Notes: a model not told the origin generated them from the letters alone. A stretch of DNA of 64,000 nucleotides from an uncultured Lachnospiraceae bacterium (GCA_947631665.1 CANRMF010000005.1:1-64000), one strand, 5' to 3'. Positions 43,805 through 53,924 are shown, numbered from the stretch's first letter. A program made the numbers and translations.

Positions 43805-45044
43805 CATTAAATTCGTGGAGACTGCAAAAAGCGTACAGTCAAGGGTGGATAAAAGTATCGTATTGCTTGTAATCAATGAAATGATCGCAGCAGATTTGAA
43901 AAATCCTTTGAATATAGTAGATGATGCAGATATTCCAAAAGATTTTAGTGACACTAACAAGGCTTACATCAGACTTGCAATTAAAGGATACAAAGATGAT
44001 GCGCCTAAAAAAGTTATTGTTTACTGTACAAACATTGCGCCGACAGTAACAAATGAAGAATTAGAAATAATGTCAGTTGAGGAAATCTTAAATCTTGCCA
44101 AAAAGGACAATTACAATTTAAGTAATTTTAACAAGAGTTCTGACAAAAATACAGTTATCAATGAATTTTTGTCGCAGCAGACCGCCGCCCAGAAAGAAGC
44201 AGCCACTAATTTTGACAAGGCGTTAAAGGCAATTTCAAAGATGAAATTTGCTTATATGGCTTATCCGGATACGACGGAAGAAAATTATACAAAAATAAAG
44301 GATTGGATTATTGAGCAGAGAAACGCCGGCAACAAAGTAAAGGCTGTACTCCCGAATGTTGAGGGTGATAGCGAAGGAATAATCAACTATATAAATAATA
44401 AAAATGTAGTTGTAGAAAGCGTTAAAACAGGTGCGGACTGGGAGAATATTCAGACGGAATATACGGCCGCACAATTTACTCCAAGAATTGCAGGATTATT
44501 AGCCGCCTTGCCAAGCGGTTATAGTGCCACATATGCAGAGTTGGAGGAGGTTGTTGACTGTGACGAAATCGAAGATAGAAATGATGCCGTAGACAAAGGT
44601 AAATTCTTTATATTTAATGATGGAAGCAAATTTAAAACGTGTCGGGCAGTGAACTCTTTACAGTCTGTTCCGGAAGAAAAAAACGAGGATTTTAAGAAAA
44701 TCAGAATCGTACATATTATGGATACGATTAACAGTGATATAGCACTGTTAATTGAAGATGAATATATCGGTAAATATCCGAACACTTATGATAATAAGTG
44801 TATTTTAATATCTGCGATTGATGAATACTTAAAAGAACTTGAGAGCATGGGAATGCTTCAAAGCCATTCGGTAGAAATTGATATTGCCGCCCAGAAGAAC
44901 TATCTGAAAGAAAAAGGCTATGACGCGTCCGAAATGAGCGATGATGAAATCAAACAGGCAATGACCGGAACAAGAGTATTTATTACCGGGACGGTTGCAA
45001 TCTTGGATGCGATTGAGGATATATCATGGAATATTTATATTTAA
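43785..45044 (+). CDS. Contractile tail sheath protein with an inserted HeH-like module
   Basis: A 419-residue sheath protein (XkdK-like), with AALPSGYSATYAELEEVVDC and the C-terminal ITGTVAILDAIEDISWNIYI region. The N-terminal half contains a segment (LEIMSVEEILNLAKKDNYNL...KNTVINEFLSQQ, about 100-145) that resembles the module at the end of the capsid protein. It makes this a myovirus-like phage. Confidence 0.88.
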   Translation: MNAPEINIKFVETAKSVQSRVDKSIVLLVINEMIAADLKNPLNIVDDADIPKDFSDTNKAYIRLAIKGYKDDAPKKVIVYCTNIAPTVTNEELEIMSVEEILNLAKKDNYNLSNFNKSSDKNTVINEFLSQQTAAQKEAATNFDKALKAISKMKFAYMAYPDTTEENYTKIKDWIIEQRNAGNKVKAVLPNVEGDSEGIINYINNKNVVVESVKTGADWENIQTEYTAAQFTPRIAGLLAALPSGYSATYAELEEVVDCDEIEDRNDAVDKGKFFIFNDGSKFKTCRAVNSLQSVPEEKNEDFKKIRIVHIMDTINSDIALLIEDEYIGKYPNTYDNKCILISAIDEYLKELESMGMLQSHSVEIDIAAQKNYLKEKGYDASEMSDDEIKQAMTGTRVFITGTVAILDAIEDISWNIYI

Positions 45045-45061
45045 GTAGGAGGTAGTACAAG

Positions 45062-45502
45062 ATGGGCGATAAAAAAAGTCTGAAAGCAAATGAAGTGATT
45101 AACGGAACTTGGGGAGAGATTTGGTATAACGGGCAGTATATGGCGAATGTAACGGCATTTAAAGCGGAAGCGACCGCCAAAACGACATCTGTTCCAATGG
45201 TACAGAATTTAACCGAAGGCCAGAAACTTACAGGGTTAGAGAGAAAAGGAGAGGTAAAATTCCACAAAATAAACTCGCAAATTACGAAAGCGATGATTGA
45301 GGAATTGAAAGCCGGGAAAATGCCGACTGCTACGATTATCTCCAATCTAAATGATCCGGATGTTAATGGCAATGAAAGAGTAGCCTGTTATGGCTGTATG
45401 TTTGAGAAGGCAATCATAGCAGACTGGGAAGCAGGGAAGATGCTGGAGGAAAGTTACTCATTCACATATGAGAGTGAGGAATTTTTAGACATGATTAACT
45501 AA
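45062..45502 (+). CDS. Tail tube protein (XkdM-like)
   Basis: A 146-residue tube protein with GTWGEIWYNGQYMANVTAFKA, TGLERKGEVKFHKI and CMFEKAIIADWEAG. AGGAGG precedes the ATG. An attenuator-like terminator follows. Confidence 0.9.
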   Translation: MGDKKSLKANEVINGTWGEIWYNGQYMANVTAFKAEATAKTTSVPMVQNLTEGQKLTGLERKGEVKFHKINSQITKAMIEELKAGKMPTATIISNLNDPDVNGNERVACYGCMFEKAIIADWEAGKMLEESYSFTYESEEFLDMIN

Positions 45503-45510
45503 TTAACTTT

Positions 45511-45544
45511 GCGGTTATGGTCGAATGACCATAGCCGCTTTTTT
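45511..45544 (+). terminator. Terminator between tail tube and tail chaperone genes
   Basis: A 12-bp stem GCGGTTATGGTC / GACCATAGCCGC (one G-U pair) with loop GAAT and T6. It is followed directly by AAGGAGG. Partial termination here would give much tube protein and little chaperone and tape measure protein. Confidence 0.85.
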
Positions 45545-45557
45545 AAGGAGGAAAACA

Positions 45558-46135
45558 ATGAATTTAGTAGAAAAGTTATTAAAAATCGAAAAAGGAGAAT
45601 ACACCGCAGAGCAGACAATGAGGCTCAAAAGTCCAAGATTAAGCAAATTAACAGGGGAAGATGTCCAAGTCGTGATTAAAGAGTTAGGACAGCAGCAGTA
45701 CCTTGATTTGGCAGCCTTGAATTTGGATGCAGACGGTAATCCGGATACAGGCAAGGCTTTTGACACAAACGCTAAAATCGTAGCGACTGCACTGATAGAG
45801 CCAGATGTCAAAAACCCGGATTTACTGAAACATTTAGGAGTTGCTACTCCGGCAGATGCCGTTAAAGTTTTATTTCGAGGCGAAACAAGAATTTTAGCGG
45901 ATAAAGTAGGAGAATTGTGCGGTTATGGGGAAGATGTTGAAAAACAGGTAGAAGTCATAAAAAACTTATAAACTCTAACGCAGATGTTCAGATGGACTGG
46001 CTATTTTTCCGCTATAAAAATACTGATCCATTTCACTATTTAAACATGAGTATACAAAAGCGGATAGTGGCAAGAGCATATATGTTAGAGGAAATAGAGC
46101 AGAGGAACAGAGAAATAGAGGAAATATCAAAATAG
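45558..46135 (+). CDS. Tail assembly chaperone with -1 programmed frameshift (XkdN-like)
   Basis: The short product (45558-45971, 137 residues) is XkdN-like. At 45959-45965 the sequence A AAA AAC stands in exact -1 phase. The -1 frame then runs from 45965 to 46135 and encodes DWLFFRYKNTDPFHYLNMSI and a helical tail, giving a product of about 192 residues. This G/G-T pair just before the tape measure gene is a conserved feature of tailed phages. Both products act as chaperones for the tape measure protein. Confidence 0.9.
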
Positions 46136-46165
46136 AAAATTGAATATAGAGAGGAGGCGGCTGCA

Positions 46166-48433
46166 ATGGGTAAGGTTATATCGGTAGCAATGGTCTATAA
46201 AGATGCCTTTACAAATCCATGTGAAAAAAGCATGAGGGCAATGGAAGAACTTGCTAAAAAGTATAAAAGAACAGGCAGACAGATTAGCAGTGCAGGAAAA
46301 ACAATAACCAATGCAGGAAGTAAACTCACAAAAACTGTAACCATGCCGATTGCCGGAATTGCAGCAGCCTCAGTGAAAACAGCAGCAGACTTTGAAGCGA
46401 GCATGTCAAATGTTGCCGCAATCACAGGGGCAACAGGAAAAGATTTTAACGATCTTAACAAACTGGCACAGGATTTGGGAAAATCAACAAAATTCAGTGC
46501 CAGTGAAGTTGCAGAAGCCATGCAATATACAGGTATGGCAGGGTGGACAGCAAAAGATAACATAAACGGATTAAAAGGTATTCTTGATTTATCGGCTGCA
46601 TCTGGTACTGAATTGGCGAAAACATCTGACATAGTAACCGATGCCATTAGTGCCTTTGGAAATTCTGCAAAAGACAGCGGAATGTTTGCTGACGTAATGA
46701 CAAAAGCATGTACGAGTGCAAATGTATCAGTAGATACGCTTGGCGAAAGTTATAAATATGCAGCAGCAGTTTGCGGAACTATGGGTTATAGCGTACAAGA
46801 TGCAACAACAGCCCTTGCGGTAATGGGCAACAATGGAATCAAAGGAAGTTCCGCCGGTACCGCATTAAAAAATACAATATCAAATCTTGCAGCCCCAACA
46901 GATGCAATGAAAAAAGTAATGACACAACTGGGCATCAGCATAACAAACAGCGATGGCTCGATGAAATCATTAGGTGATGTGATTGACAATATTAGAGGCG
47001 GATTTAAGGGATTGACAAAAGACCAACAGGCGGCGTATGCAAAGCAGTTATTTGGTAAGCAGTCAATGGCTGGAATGCTGTCTATCATTAAAACATCTGA
47101 TAAAGAGTATAACAAACTCTCAAAGTCAATCAATAATAGCGGCGGAGCGGCAGAAAAAACAAGTAAAAAGCAGTTAAATAATTTAAATGGTCAATTAACG
47201 CTTTTAAAATCAGCATTAGAAGGCGCCGCCATTACGATAGGAAACAAATTGACGCCGCATATTAAAAAGGTGACAGGGTTTATACAGTCTTTAGCGGATA
47301 AGTTTAATAACTTATCTGATAAACAGGTCAACACAATTATTAAATTTGCCGGAATTGCGGCGGCGGTGGGCCCGGTAATTATGATTATCGGAAAGATAAT
47401 CGGAACAGTGGGAAGCGCTGTTACAATATTCAGCAAAGTCACCAAAACAATATCCGCCTTTGGCGGAATAATGAGTCTGATAACCAGTCCGGCAGGGATA
47501 GTAATTGCTGTGGTGGCGGCTTTGGCAGCAGTGGCTTTGATTGTTATTAAAAACTGGAACAAAATTAAACCGGCGTTGCAAAAAGTTGCAAACTTTTTAA
47601 AACAGGTATTTGGTCCCGCTTTTAAATCGGTTGGAGATTTCATTAAGAAAAATATGCTTCCAATCATCAATCAGGTCAAAAAGATTTGCAATCAGTTAAA
47701 GCCGGTATTTAACGCAGTGTCCAATGTCACAAAGAAAGCATTTTCGGCAGCAGCAGGATTTGTGAAAAAGCATATGGGAGTCATTCAAAAAGTGGTGAAG
47801 GCAGTAATGAATAGAATTATCTTTCCGTTCAAAGTTGCTTTTGCGGTGATTACAAGCGTAATACAGTCATGGCTGACATCCATAAGCGGAATCATATCCG
47901 GAGTAAAAAAAATATTCAGCGGAATAATTGATTTTGTCAAAGGCGTATTTACAGGGAATTGGAAAAAGGCATGGGAAGGCGTTAAAAAAATATTCAGCGG
48001 AATATTTGAGACGTTTCTGAATATCGTAAAAGTGCCATTTAATGCAATTATCAATTTAATAAATAAGGCAATCGGCGCAATAAATGGCGCGCTTGGAAAG
48101 ATTAAGATTCCAAAATGGGTACCGGTCTTTGGTGGAAAATCATTTAATTTTCAAATTCCGAAAATTCCAAATCTGGCGCATGGTACATTGGATTGGAAAG
48201 GCGGGCCTGTGCAGGTGCATGAGCGTGGCGGCGAGATAATTGATTTGCCGAAGGGCAGTCGGGTATATCCGCATGACGAAAGCCTTAAAATGGCTAAAGA
48301 AAAAGGAAACACAAATATAAAAATAGAAATTAAAAAATTAGCAGATAAGATTGTTGCAACAGACGATGAAGACATAGATGAAATGGTTGATAAATTTGCA
48401 ACGAAATTGAAGTTAGTTTTTGACAACATGTAG
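46166..48433 (+). CDS. Tape measure protein
   Basis: A 755-residue tape measure protein. The TP901-type core (about 50-330) includes AAVCGTMGYSVQDATTALAV and KGSSAGTALKNTISNLAAP. A hydrophobic region about 390-475 holds several membrane-like segments. The C-terminal part has repeated KKIFSGI...FKGVF-type helices and ends in a charged stretch. It sets tail length. AGGAGG precedes the ATG. Confidence 0.93.
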   Translation: MGKVISVAMVYKDAFTNPCEKSMRAMEELAKKYKRTGRQISSAGKTITNAGSKLTKTVTMPIAGIAAASVKTAADFEASMSNVAAITGATGKDFNDLNKLAQDLGKSTKFSASEVAEAMQYTGMAGWTAKDNINGLKGILDLSAASGTELAKTSDIVTDAISAFGNSAKDSGMFADVMTKACTSANVSVDTLGESYKYAAAVCGTMGYSVQDATTALAVMGNNGIKGSSAGTALKNTISNLAAPTDAMKKVMTQLGISITNSDGSMKSLGDVIDNIRGGFKGLTKDQQAAYAKQLFGKQSMAGMLSIIKTSDKEYNKLSKSINNSGGAAEKTSKKQLNNLNGQLTLLKSALEGAAITIGNKLTPHIKKVTGFIQSLADKFNNLSDKQVNTIIKFAGIAAAVGPVIMIIGKIIGTVGSAVTIFSKVTKTISAFGGIMSLITSPAGIVIAVVAALAAVALIVIKNWNKIKPALQKVANFLKQVFGPAFKSVGDFIKKNMLPIINQVKKICNQLKPVFNAVSNVTKKAFSAAAGFVKKHMGVIQKVVKAVMNRIIFPFKVAFAVITSVIQSWLTSISGIISGVKKIFSGIIDFVKGVFTGNWKKAWEGVKKIFSGIFETFLNIVKVPFNAIINLINKAIGAINGALGKIKIPKWVPVFGGKSFNFQIPKIPNLAHGTLDWKGGPVQVHERGGEIIDLPKGSRVYPHDESLKMAKEKGNTNIKIEIKKLADKIVATDDEDIDEMVDKFATKLKLVFDNM

Positions 48434-48462
48434 AAAGAAATGGAAAAAATGGAGGTACAAAA

Positions 48463-49044
48463 ATGGATATATATTTACTGCAAAACAATACAGTATTCCG
48501 TTTTCCGGTACTGCCATCAGAATATTCTTTATCCGGATCGCAAAACAATACCAGCGAAAACGTATCAAGGCTTGGAGAGGTTACTATTTTAGGAAAGGGA
48601 AATCTGAAAACGATTTCTCTTTCTTCTTTTTTCCCAGCGCAAAAATATAGATTTAACCAGTATTCAAATATAAGTACGCCGGAGAAAAGCGTAGATGTTA
48701 TTGATGGAATGAAAAGCGGTGGAGTATTAAGGCTGGTTATGACAGGTCAGAAAAACATCAACATGCTATGCACGATTGAAGATTTTGAATGGGGAGAAAA
48801 CGATGCTACGCACGATATAAATTTTACGATAAATTTTAAAGAATACATTTTTGCCAGTGGTGACAGAAATAAAAAAAATAACAGTTTAAAAACGGTTATC
48901 CATACAGTTAAAAAAGGGGAGACATTACAGTCTATTGCAAAAGCAGAAACAGGCAATAGCGGAAACTGGAAAAAAATAAAAACGCTGAATAATCTGGACA
49001 ATACAAATCTGAAAGTCGGAGAAAAGTTGGTGATTAGGCTATGA
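48463..49044 (+). CDS. LysM-containing tail/baseplate protein (XkdP-like)
   Basis: A 193-residue protein. The N-terminal part resembles phage tail proteins; the C-terminal LysM domain (HTVKKGETLQSIAKAETGNS ... NLKVGEKLVI, about 143-192) binds peptidoglycan. It overlaps the hub gene by four bases. Confidence 0.88.
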   Translation: MDIYLLQNNTVFRFPVLPSEYSLSGSQNNTSENVSRLGEVTILGKGNLKTISLSSFFPAQKYRFNQYSNISTPEKSVDVIDGMKSGGVLRLVMTGQKNINMLCTIEDFEWGENDATHDINFTINFKEYIFASGDRNKKNNSLKTVIHTVKKGETLQSIAKAETGNSGNWKKIKTLNNLDNTNLKVGEKLVIRL

Positions 49045-50021
49045 AGGTAATTTGGATAAATAGCAAAGGTAAGAAAAAAGACATTACAAATATGGTTAAA
49101 TCTGTGAGCTGGCAGGGAAGCGTATCGCAAATATCAAGACAACTGGATTTAGATATCCTACATGGCCCTAATGACATCAATATAACCCGGCAGAAAGTGA
49201 TATTACGGAATGGAGATATTATTAAATTTTTTAATGACAGTAATAAACAGATATATGAAGGACAAGTCCTACATACGGTGAAACAGAGTGAAGCAGGAAG
49301 CATAACATACAATTCTTTTGATTATGCAATACATCTTACAAACAGTACTGTAACTAAAAAATTTAAGAAAAAGACGGCAGAATATATTACAAAATCGCTG
49401 TGCAGGGAGTTTAAGGTTAAAATTGGCTCTATCGCAATTACAAAAAAACAGATTAAGAAATTGATATGCGAAGACACATCTGTTTATGAAATCATAATGA
49501 GGGCATATACAAAAGCGGCAAAAATAACGCATCAGAAGTATATCGTCAGAATGACAAACAGAAAACTAAACGTATACAAAAAAGGCGCAAAAGTAAAAGA
49601 TTTTGTGATAGATGACAAAAAGAATATATCAACCATTACTTATGAGGAAAGCGCAGAGGGAATAATCAATCAGGTAATCATATATAACGATAAAGGCAAA
49701 AAAATAGCAACTGTTAAAGATAAAAACAGCATTAAAACTTTCGGGATATTTCAATCAACATACACGAAGGAGAAAGGTGTAGCGGCGAAAAGAGCAGCAA
49801 AATCTTTGTTTGAGGGAGTTGAAAAAACAATAACGGTTGATGTGATTGACGGAAACACAGATTGTATAGCCGGCAATGGCGTAAAAGTCCATGATACGGC
49901 TACCGGGTTAAACGCTTTATTCTGGATAGAGAGTGATACGCACACTTGGGAAAATGGAAGTCATAAGATGACACTCGAATTGTCTTTTAAAAAAATATGG
50001 GATAAACAGGAGGACAGTTAG
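49041..50021 (+). CDS. Baseplate hub protein (XkdQ-like)
   Basis: A 326-residue protein with SVSWQGSVSQISRQLDLDIL, KSLCREFKVKIGSIAIT and a C-terminal part like gpD/XkdQ hub proteins at the tip of the tail tube. Coupled to the LysM gene and one base before the next. Confidence 0.87.
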   Translation: MKVIWINSKGKKKDITNMVKSVSWQGSVSQISRQLDLDILHGPNDINITRQKVILRNGDIIKFFNDSNKQIYEGQVLHTVKQSEAGSITYNSFDYAIHLTNSTVTKKFKKKTAEYITKSLCREFKVKIGSIAITKKQIKKLICEDTSVYEIIMRAYTKAAKITHQKYIVRMTNRKLNVYKKGAKVKDFVIDDKKNISTITYEESAEGIINQVIIYNDKGKKIATVKDKNSIKTFGIFQSTYTKEKGVAAKRAAKSLFEGVEKTITVDVIDGNTDCIAGNGVKVHDTATGLNALFWIESDTHTWENGSHKMTLELSFKKIWDKQEDS

Positions 50022-50022
50022 A

Positions 50023-50265
50023 ATGAACGGTTATGAAAAAATAGTAACCATGATGAAAAACGCAGGAAAGAAAAGCGCAGGACGTCCGGTTGTTGCTATC
50101 GGGGAAATGCTGGATAGTGAAAGTTGCCAGATTGATGAACTAACGATAGATGCAGATGATTATTTGATTGCTGAAAGATTACAGGGCAAGTTAAAGAAGG
50201 GCGATACAGTAGTAGTATTGCGATACAGTGAAGAAATCTATTTGATTATTGAAAGGGTGGTGTAA
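50023..50265 (+). CDS. Baseplate protein (XkdR-like, DUF2577)
   Basis: An 80-residue beta-rich protein (GRPVVAIGEMLDSESCQIDELTIDADDYLIAERL) at the standard XkdR position between the hub and XkdS. Confidence 0.85.
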   Translation: MNGYEKIVTMMKNAGKKSAGRPVVAIGEMLDSESCQIDELTIDADDYLIAERLQGKLKKGDTVVVLRYSEEIYLIIERVV

Positions 50266-50267
50266 AT

Positions 50268-50696
50268 ATGGGCTTATTACCGACATTTATAGAAGATGAT
50301 GAAGACTTGATAGAAGAATATGAGGAAGAATTGCCGGAGCCTAGAGAATATGAGATTGACCTAAAAACAGGGCAATTAACTGGAAGAATAGTAACAGGAA
50401 TAGAGGCTATTAAAATATGGATATATTTGGCATTAAATACACCACGATACAGATATACAATATTCACATGGAACTATGGAAACGAAAGCGAAGATTTGAT
50501 TGGAAAAGGATATACAAAAGAGGCTACACAAAGCGAGTTAGAGCGCATGACGGAGGAATGTCTTTTGGAATGTCCTTATATTAGAAGTATTTCAAATTTA
50601 GAAACTCAATTCAATAAAAGTATGCTGACTATCACATTGACGGTTAATACGGATTACGGAGAATTTAGACAGGAGGTTGAAATCAATGGTATTTGA
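50268..50696 (+). CDS. Baseplate wedge protein (XkdS-like, DUF2634)
   Basis: A 142-residue protein with TGIEAIKIWIYLALNTPRYRYTIFTWNYGNE, the core of DUF2634/gp25-like wedge proteins. It overlaps the baseplate J gene by 11 bases. Confidence 0.88.
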   Translation: MGLLPTFIEDDEDLIEEYEEELPEPREYEIDLKTGQLTGRIVTGIEAIKIWIYLALNTPRYRYTIFTWNYGNESEDLIGKGYTKEATQSELERMTEECLLECPYIRSISNLETQFNKSMLTITLTVNTDYGEFRQEVEINGI

Positions 50697-51813
50697 AAAT
50701 AAAAGCCAAGAAGAAATATTAGAAGATTTGTTGAGTTTTGTTCCGGCAAATACAAATAAAGAAGAAGGGACATTGATATATTGCACTTTAGCAGCAGTCG
50801 CAGAAAAAATGGCTGCTATATATATTGACTTGGAAGAAGCAACAGAAAACACATATGCTGATACGGCAGACCGGGAACATTTAATAAGGATAGCAGCAGA
50901 GAGAGGACTTGTTCCGACAGAAGCCACCAGCGCAATTTATAAAGCATATTTTAACTGTGAGATTGCAATCGGCGACCGCTTTTCTCCGGAAGATACAGAG
51001 TACATTTTAACGGTTATAGAGAAAAAAGAAATTGTAGAAGATAAATATTATTATTTATTGGAAACAGAAGATACGGGAGTAATAGTAAACAATCTGGCAA
51101 ATTATTACCTTGATTATATCGAGGGAGACAGTGAAGAATTTGAAACAGGATACATTGAAAGTCTGGAAGTGGCAGCAGTCGATGAGCAGGATACGGAAGA
51201 ATTTAGGCAGGAATATTTTGACAACGCAAGGGCAATCCCATTTAGTGGGAATGTGCAGGCATACATACAGGCGGTTAAAGGAATTAAAGGAGTCGGGGCT
51301 TGTAAGGTAGTGAATGATAACAACAAGATTTTAATAACAATCGTAGATGTAAATCATGAAACGCCATCAGAAGAATTAGTTAAAACGGTGCAGGATATTA
51401 TTGATCCGGACACAGATATAAATCACTGGGGAGAAGAATACGGACTGCCCCAGTTGGAAAATTATAAAGGCAAGGGATATGGACTGGCGCCAATAGATCA
51501 TGACGTGCTGATACAGGCGGCAACAGACAATCCGCTTAATATAGTAGTTTATCCGTTTTTGTTACATGGGTATACACTTGAAGACGTGGAGGAAAAGGTT
51601 AAAGAAAATATAAAAACGTATGTGAAAGCAAAAAAGGAAGCGTGGCAGCAGAAAAGGAATATTAAGATTAGTAAAAATGAGATAATAGCATTGTTATTAA
51701 GCATTGAAGGAATAGACGATATTTCAAATGTAACAATTAATGGCAATTTTAAAGTAACAATGGATTACAATGAAACGCCGGTGATACAGAACATTGAAGT
51801 AAGGGAGGCTTAA
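50686..51813 (+). CDS. Baseplate J protein (XkdT-like)
   Basis: A 375-residue baseplate J protein: AEKMAAIYIDLEEATENTYADTADREHL, FRQEYFDNARAIPFSGNVQAYIQAVKGIKGVGACKV. The ATG at 50686 follows AGGAGGT. It forms the baseplate wedge with XkdS and XkdU. Confidence 0.92.
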   Translation: MVFENKSQEEILEDLLSFVPANTNKEEGTLIYCTLAAVAEKMAAIYIDLEEATENTYADTADREHLIRIAAERGLVPTEATSAIYKAYFNCEIAIGDRFSPEDTEYILTVIEKKEIVEDKYYYLLETEDTGVIVNNLANYYLDYIEGDSEEFETGYIESLEVAAVDEQDTEEFRQEYFDNARAIPFSGNVQAYIQAVKGIKGVGACKVVNDNNKILITIVDVNHETPSEELVKTVQDIIDPDTDINHWGEEYGLPQLENYKGKGYGLAPIDHDVLIQAATDNPLNIVVYPFLLHGYTLEDVEEKVKENIKTYVKAKKEAWQQKRNIKISKNEIIALLLSIEGIDDISNVTINGNFKVTMDYNETPVIQNIEVREA

Positions 51814-51817
51814 CACA

Positions 51818-53023
51818 ATGGATAGTTATTTACAGGAAATGCCTTTGAAACAGTACCCGCAAATTTATAGAAAAATCAAAGATATACAAGATATATCAGG
51901 CGCAGAGTTAGAACTGTATAAATCAATAGACAAAGAACTGGATAAAATCAATCAAAATGCAGACTTCCGTACAGCAGATGAAAAAACCATAGAACGATAT
52001 GAAAAAATGCTGGGAATACAGTATACCGGAACAGAAAGCATGGATTTCCGTCGTGCGAGGATTGAAAACAGATTTAATCTCAACAAAAAATATGTGATGA
52101 TTTTCTACTGTGAAAAACTGAATGAGTTAATAGGTCATGGAAATTGGTCGGCCACGATAAATGCGCTGCGAACAGAGATGACAATTGAAGGAAACGCAAA
52201 AAGCGCCAGTTGGTATAAAGAATTGATTGAGACTTTAAACATGATTAAGCCTGTAAGGTTACAGATAACAGTTAGAGCGGCGCTGAATGAGACAATAATT
52301 ATCCGTCATAAAAGCAGCAGGAAAAATGTAAAATATCATTTTTTTGTCGGGATAAGCAGAATAGGAACAGATAGCATAGGAGAGGAGTATGGAACAGAGG
52401 AGAGTATTGGAGGTAATTTGATGATTAGTCAGACCGAATTAAACAAATTAGCAGAAACGATTAAAAGAGACGTAACGAGCGTATTAGTAAATGATACATA
52501 CAAGATTACGAATTTTACCCTTAAAACAGTTGAAAAAAGTAAATTAACATTAGAGTACGTTATTCCTTTAGGAATTGATTTCATAACGAATATCAAGTTA
52601 ATGGCAGGAAGTGAGGTTATGGCAAATGCAGATGTGAAAATCACATCAGCAGATAATGTGTTGATGAAGCATACATTTGAGATTGCAACGCAGGAAAGTG
52701 TAATCCCGAAAGAAAAAAAGGTTACAGTGACAAACGTATCAAGCGATATTGAAGGATTTGTATTTCAGGGGATTTTTGACAACCGAAGAATGAATTTTGC
52801 GTGGAGCGCAGAAATGCCGGGAAATGTATCAACATATAAGGCAGACATTAACGGTACGCCGATTGCAATGTATGAAAAGAATGAATTTGGATTTTACCTC
52901 ATGTTGGAAGAAGTGAAAAAACTTTCAGTGGGAAGTTACACCTTACACATCAACATTACAGGGAAACATGATAAAAAAGAGCATACTGCAACAGCACAGG
53001 TAGATATTGAAGCAGGAGAGTAA
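51818..53023 (+). CDS. XkdU-like protein fused to a beta-rich C-terminal part
   Basis: A 401-residue protein. The first 200 residues are the DUF2313/XkdU baseplate domain (YLQEMPLKQYPQIYRKIKD ... RFNLNKKYVMIFYCEKLNELIG). The second half is beta-rich (ISQTELNKLAETIKRDVTSV onward, with immunoglobulin-like VTVTNVSSDIEGFVFQ), probably a structural or receptor-facing addition. XkdU alone is usually near 200 residues. Confidence 0.82.
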   Translation: MDSYLQEMPLKQYPQIYRKIKDIQDISGAELELYKSIDKELDKINQNADFRTADEKTIERYEKMLGIQYTGTESMDFRRARIENRFNLNKKYVMIFYCEKLNELIGHGNWSATINALRTEMTIEGNAKSASWYKELIETLNMIKPVRLQITVRAALNETIIIRHKSSRKNVKYHFFVGISRIGTDSIGEEYGTEESIGGNLMISQTELNKLAETIKRDVTSVLVNDTYKITNFTLKTVEKSKLTLEYVIPLGIDFITNIKLMAGSEVMANADVKITSADNVLMKHTFEIATQESVIPKEKKVTVTNVSSDIEGFVFQGIFDNRRMNFAWSAEMPGNVSTYKADINGTPIAMYEKNEFGFYLMLEEVKKLSVGSYTLHINITGKHDKKEHTATAQVDIEAGE

Positions 53024-53041
53024 TAAAGGAGGGCAATCATA

Positions 53042-53914
53042 ATGAGAGAGTATAAAAAAGATTGGAAGTATAACGATGTGATCCCGGCTGAAGATGTTAA
53101 TCGTTGGGAAAAAAACACAGAGGAGATAGACGATGAAATGCAGACAATTTCTGGAAATCTACTATCACTTGCAGCGGTTAAACTTGGGGAGTCAGATACG
53201 GTGGAAGTAGGCGGAGCGTTTAACAAAAATATTGAAAATATGTATTCGGTCGGCGAAAAAATATCTGTAGTAGAGGAAAATTTTACAGTTAAGGAAGACG
53301 GATATTATACATTAGATATTGACTGTAAATTTGATACGGAATCTTTTTGCGCTCAAGTTGAAACTTCTATTTTGGATTCAGAGCAAAAAATTCAATACAT
53401 AAACATAGAAGGAACTCCGAGTATTGACAAGCAAGTTAGATTTTATGCCACAGCAGGAAGCACTATACAAACATCATTTTTATATTTGCAAAACTATAAA
53501 CCGACAGAAAATCCGGCAAAGATGACAAAAGCACAAATAGTAGTGTACAGAGTAGAAAAATATGATACAGGGTGGATTGATTTAGAAATTGATCCAGAAG
53601 TTAAAGTCTATGGTGGAAAATTACAATATCGGATTATAGAAAATGAAGTGTTTTTGAAAGGACAGATTGATGTAGATAACAATACAAGGATAGAATTACC
53701 AGACAGCATTAAGCCAAAATCATCATATAGATTTAGCGAATCGAAAGTTGTAAAATCTGCATATGGAGGAGACGATTTAGAATATGTAGAAAGTAATCTA
53801 ATTATAATTTACGAAAACGGCGGATTGTCAATCAATACTACAAGAGTTGGTTCGTCTTTGTATGAAGGCCCGTCTACAATTAACGCCGATGGAATTAAAT
53901 ACCTTATAGATTAA
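53042..53914 (+). CDS. Tail fibre / receptor-binding protein
   Basis: A 290-residue protein with a short N-terminal attachment segment (MREYKKDWKYNDVIPAEDVNRWEKNTEEI), followed by beta-rich sequence resembling jelly-roll or C1q-like heads. Its place between the baseplate and lysis genes fits a receptor-binding protein. The receptor is unknown. Confidence 0.72.
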   Translation: MREYKKDWKYNDVIPAEDVNRWEKNTEEIDDEMQTISGNLLSLAAVKLGESDTVEVGGAFNKNIENMYSVGEKISVVEENFTVKEDGYYTLDIDCKFDTESFCAQVETSILDSEQKIQYINIEGTPSIDKQVRFYATAGSTIQTSFLYLQNYKPTENPAKMTKAQIVVYRVEKYDTGWIDLEIDPEVKVYGGKLQYRIIENEVFLKGQIDVDNNTRIELPDSIKPKSSYRFSESKVVKSAYGGDDLEYVESNLIIIYENGGLSINTTRVGSSLYEGPSTINADGIKYLID

Positions 53915-53924
53915 GGAGGTTATC

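Noticed and set aside
46195-48429. Long minus-strand frames within the tape measure gene
   Set aside because: No start signals and a low-complexity hydrophobic composition; they mirror the tape measure codons.
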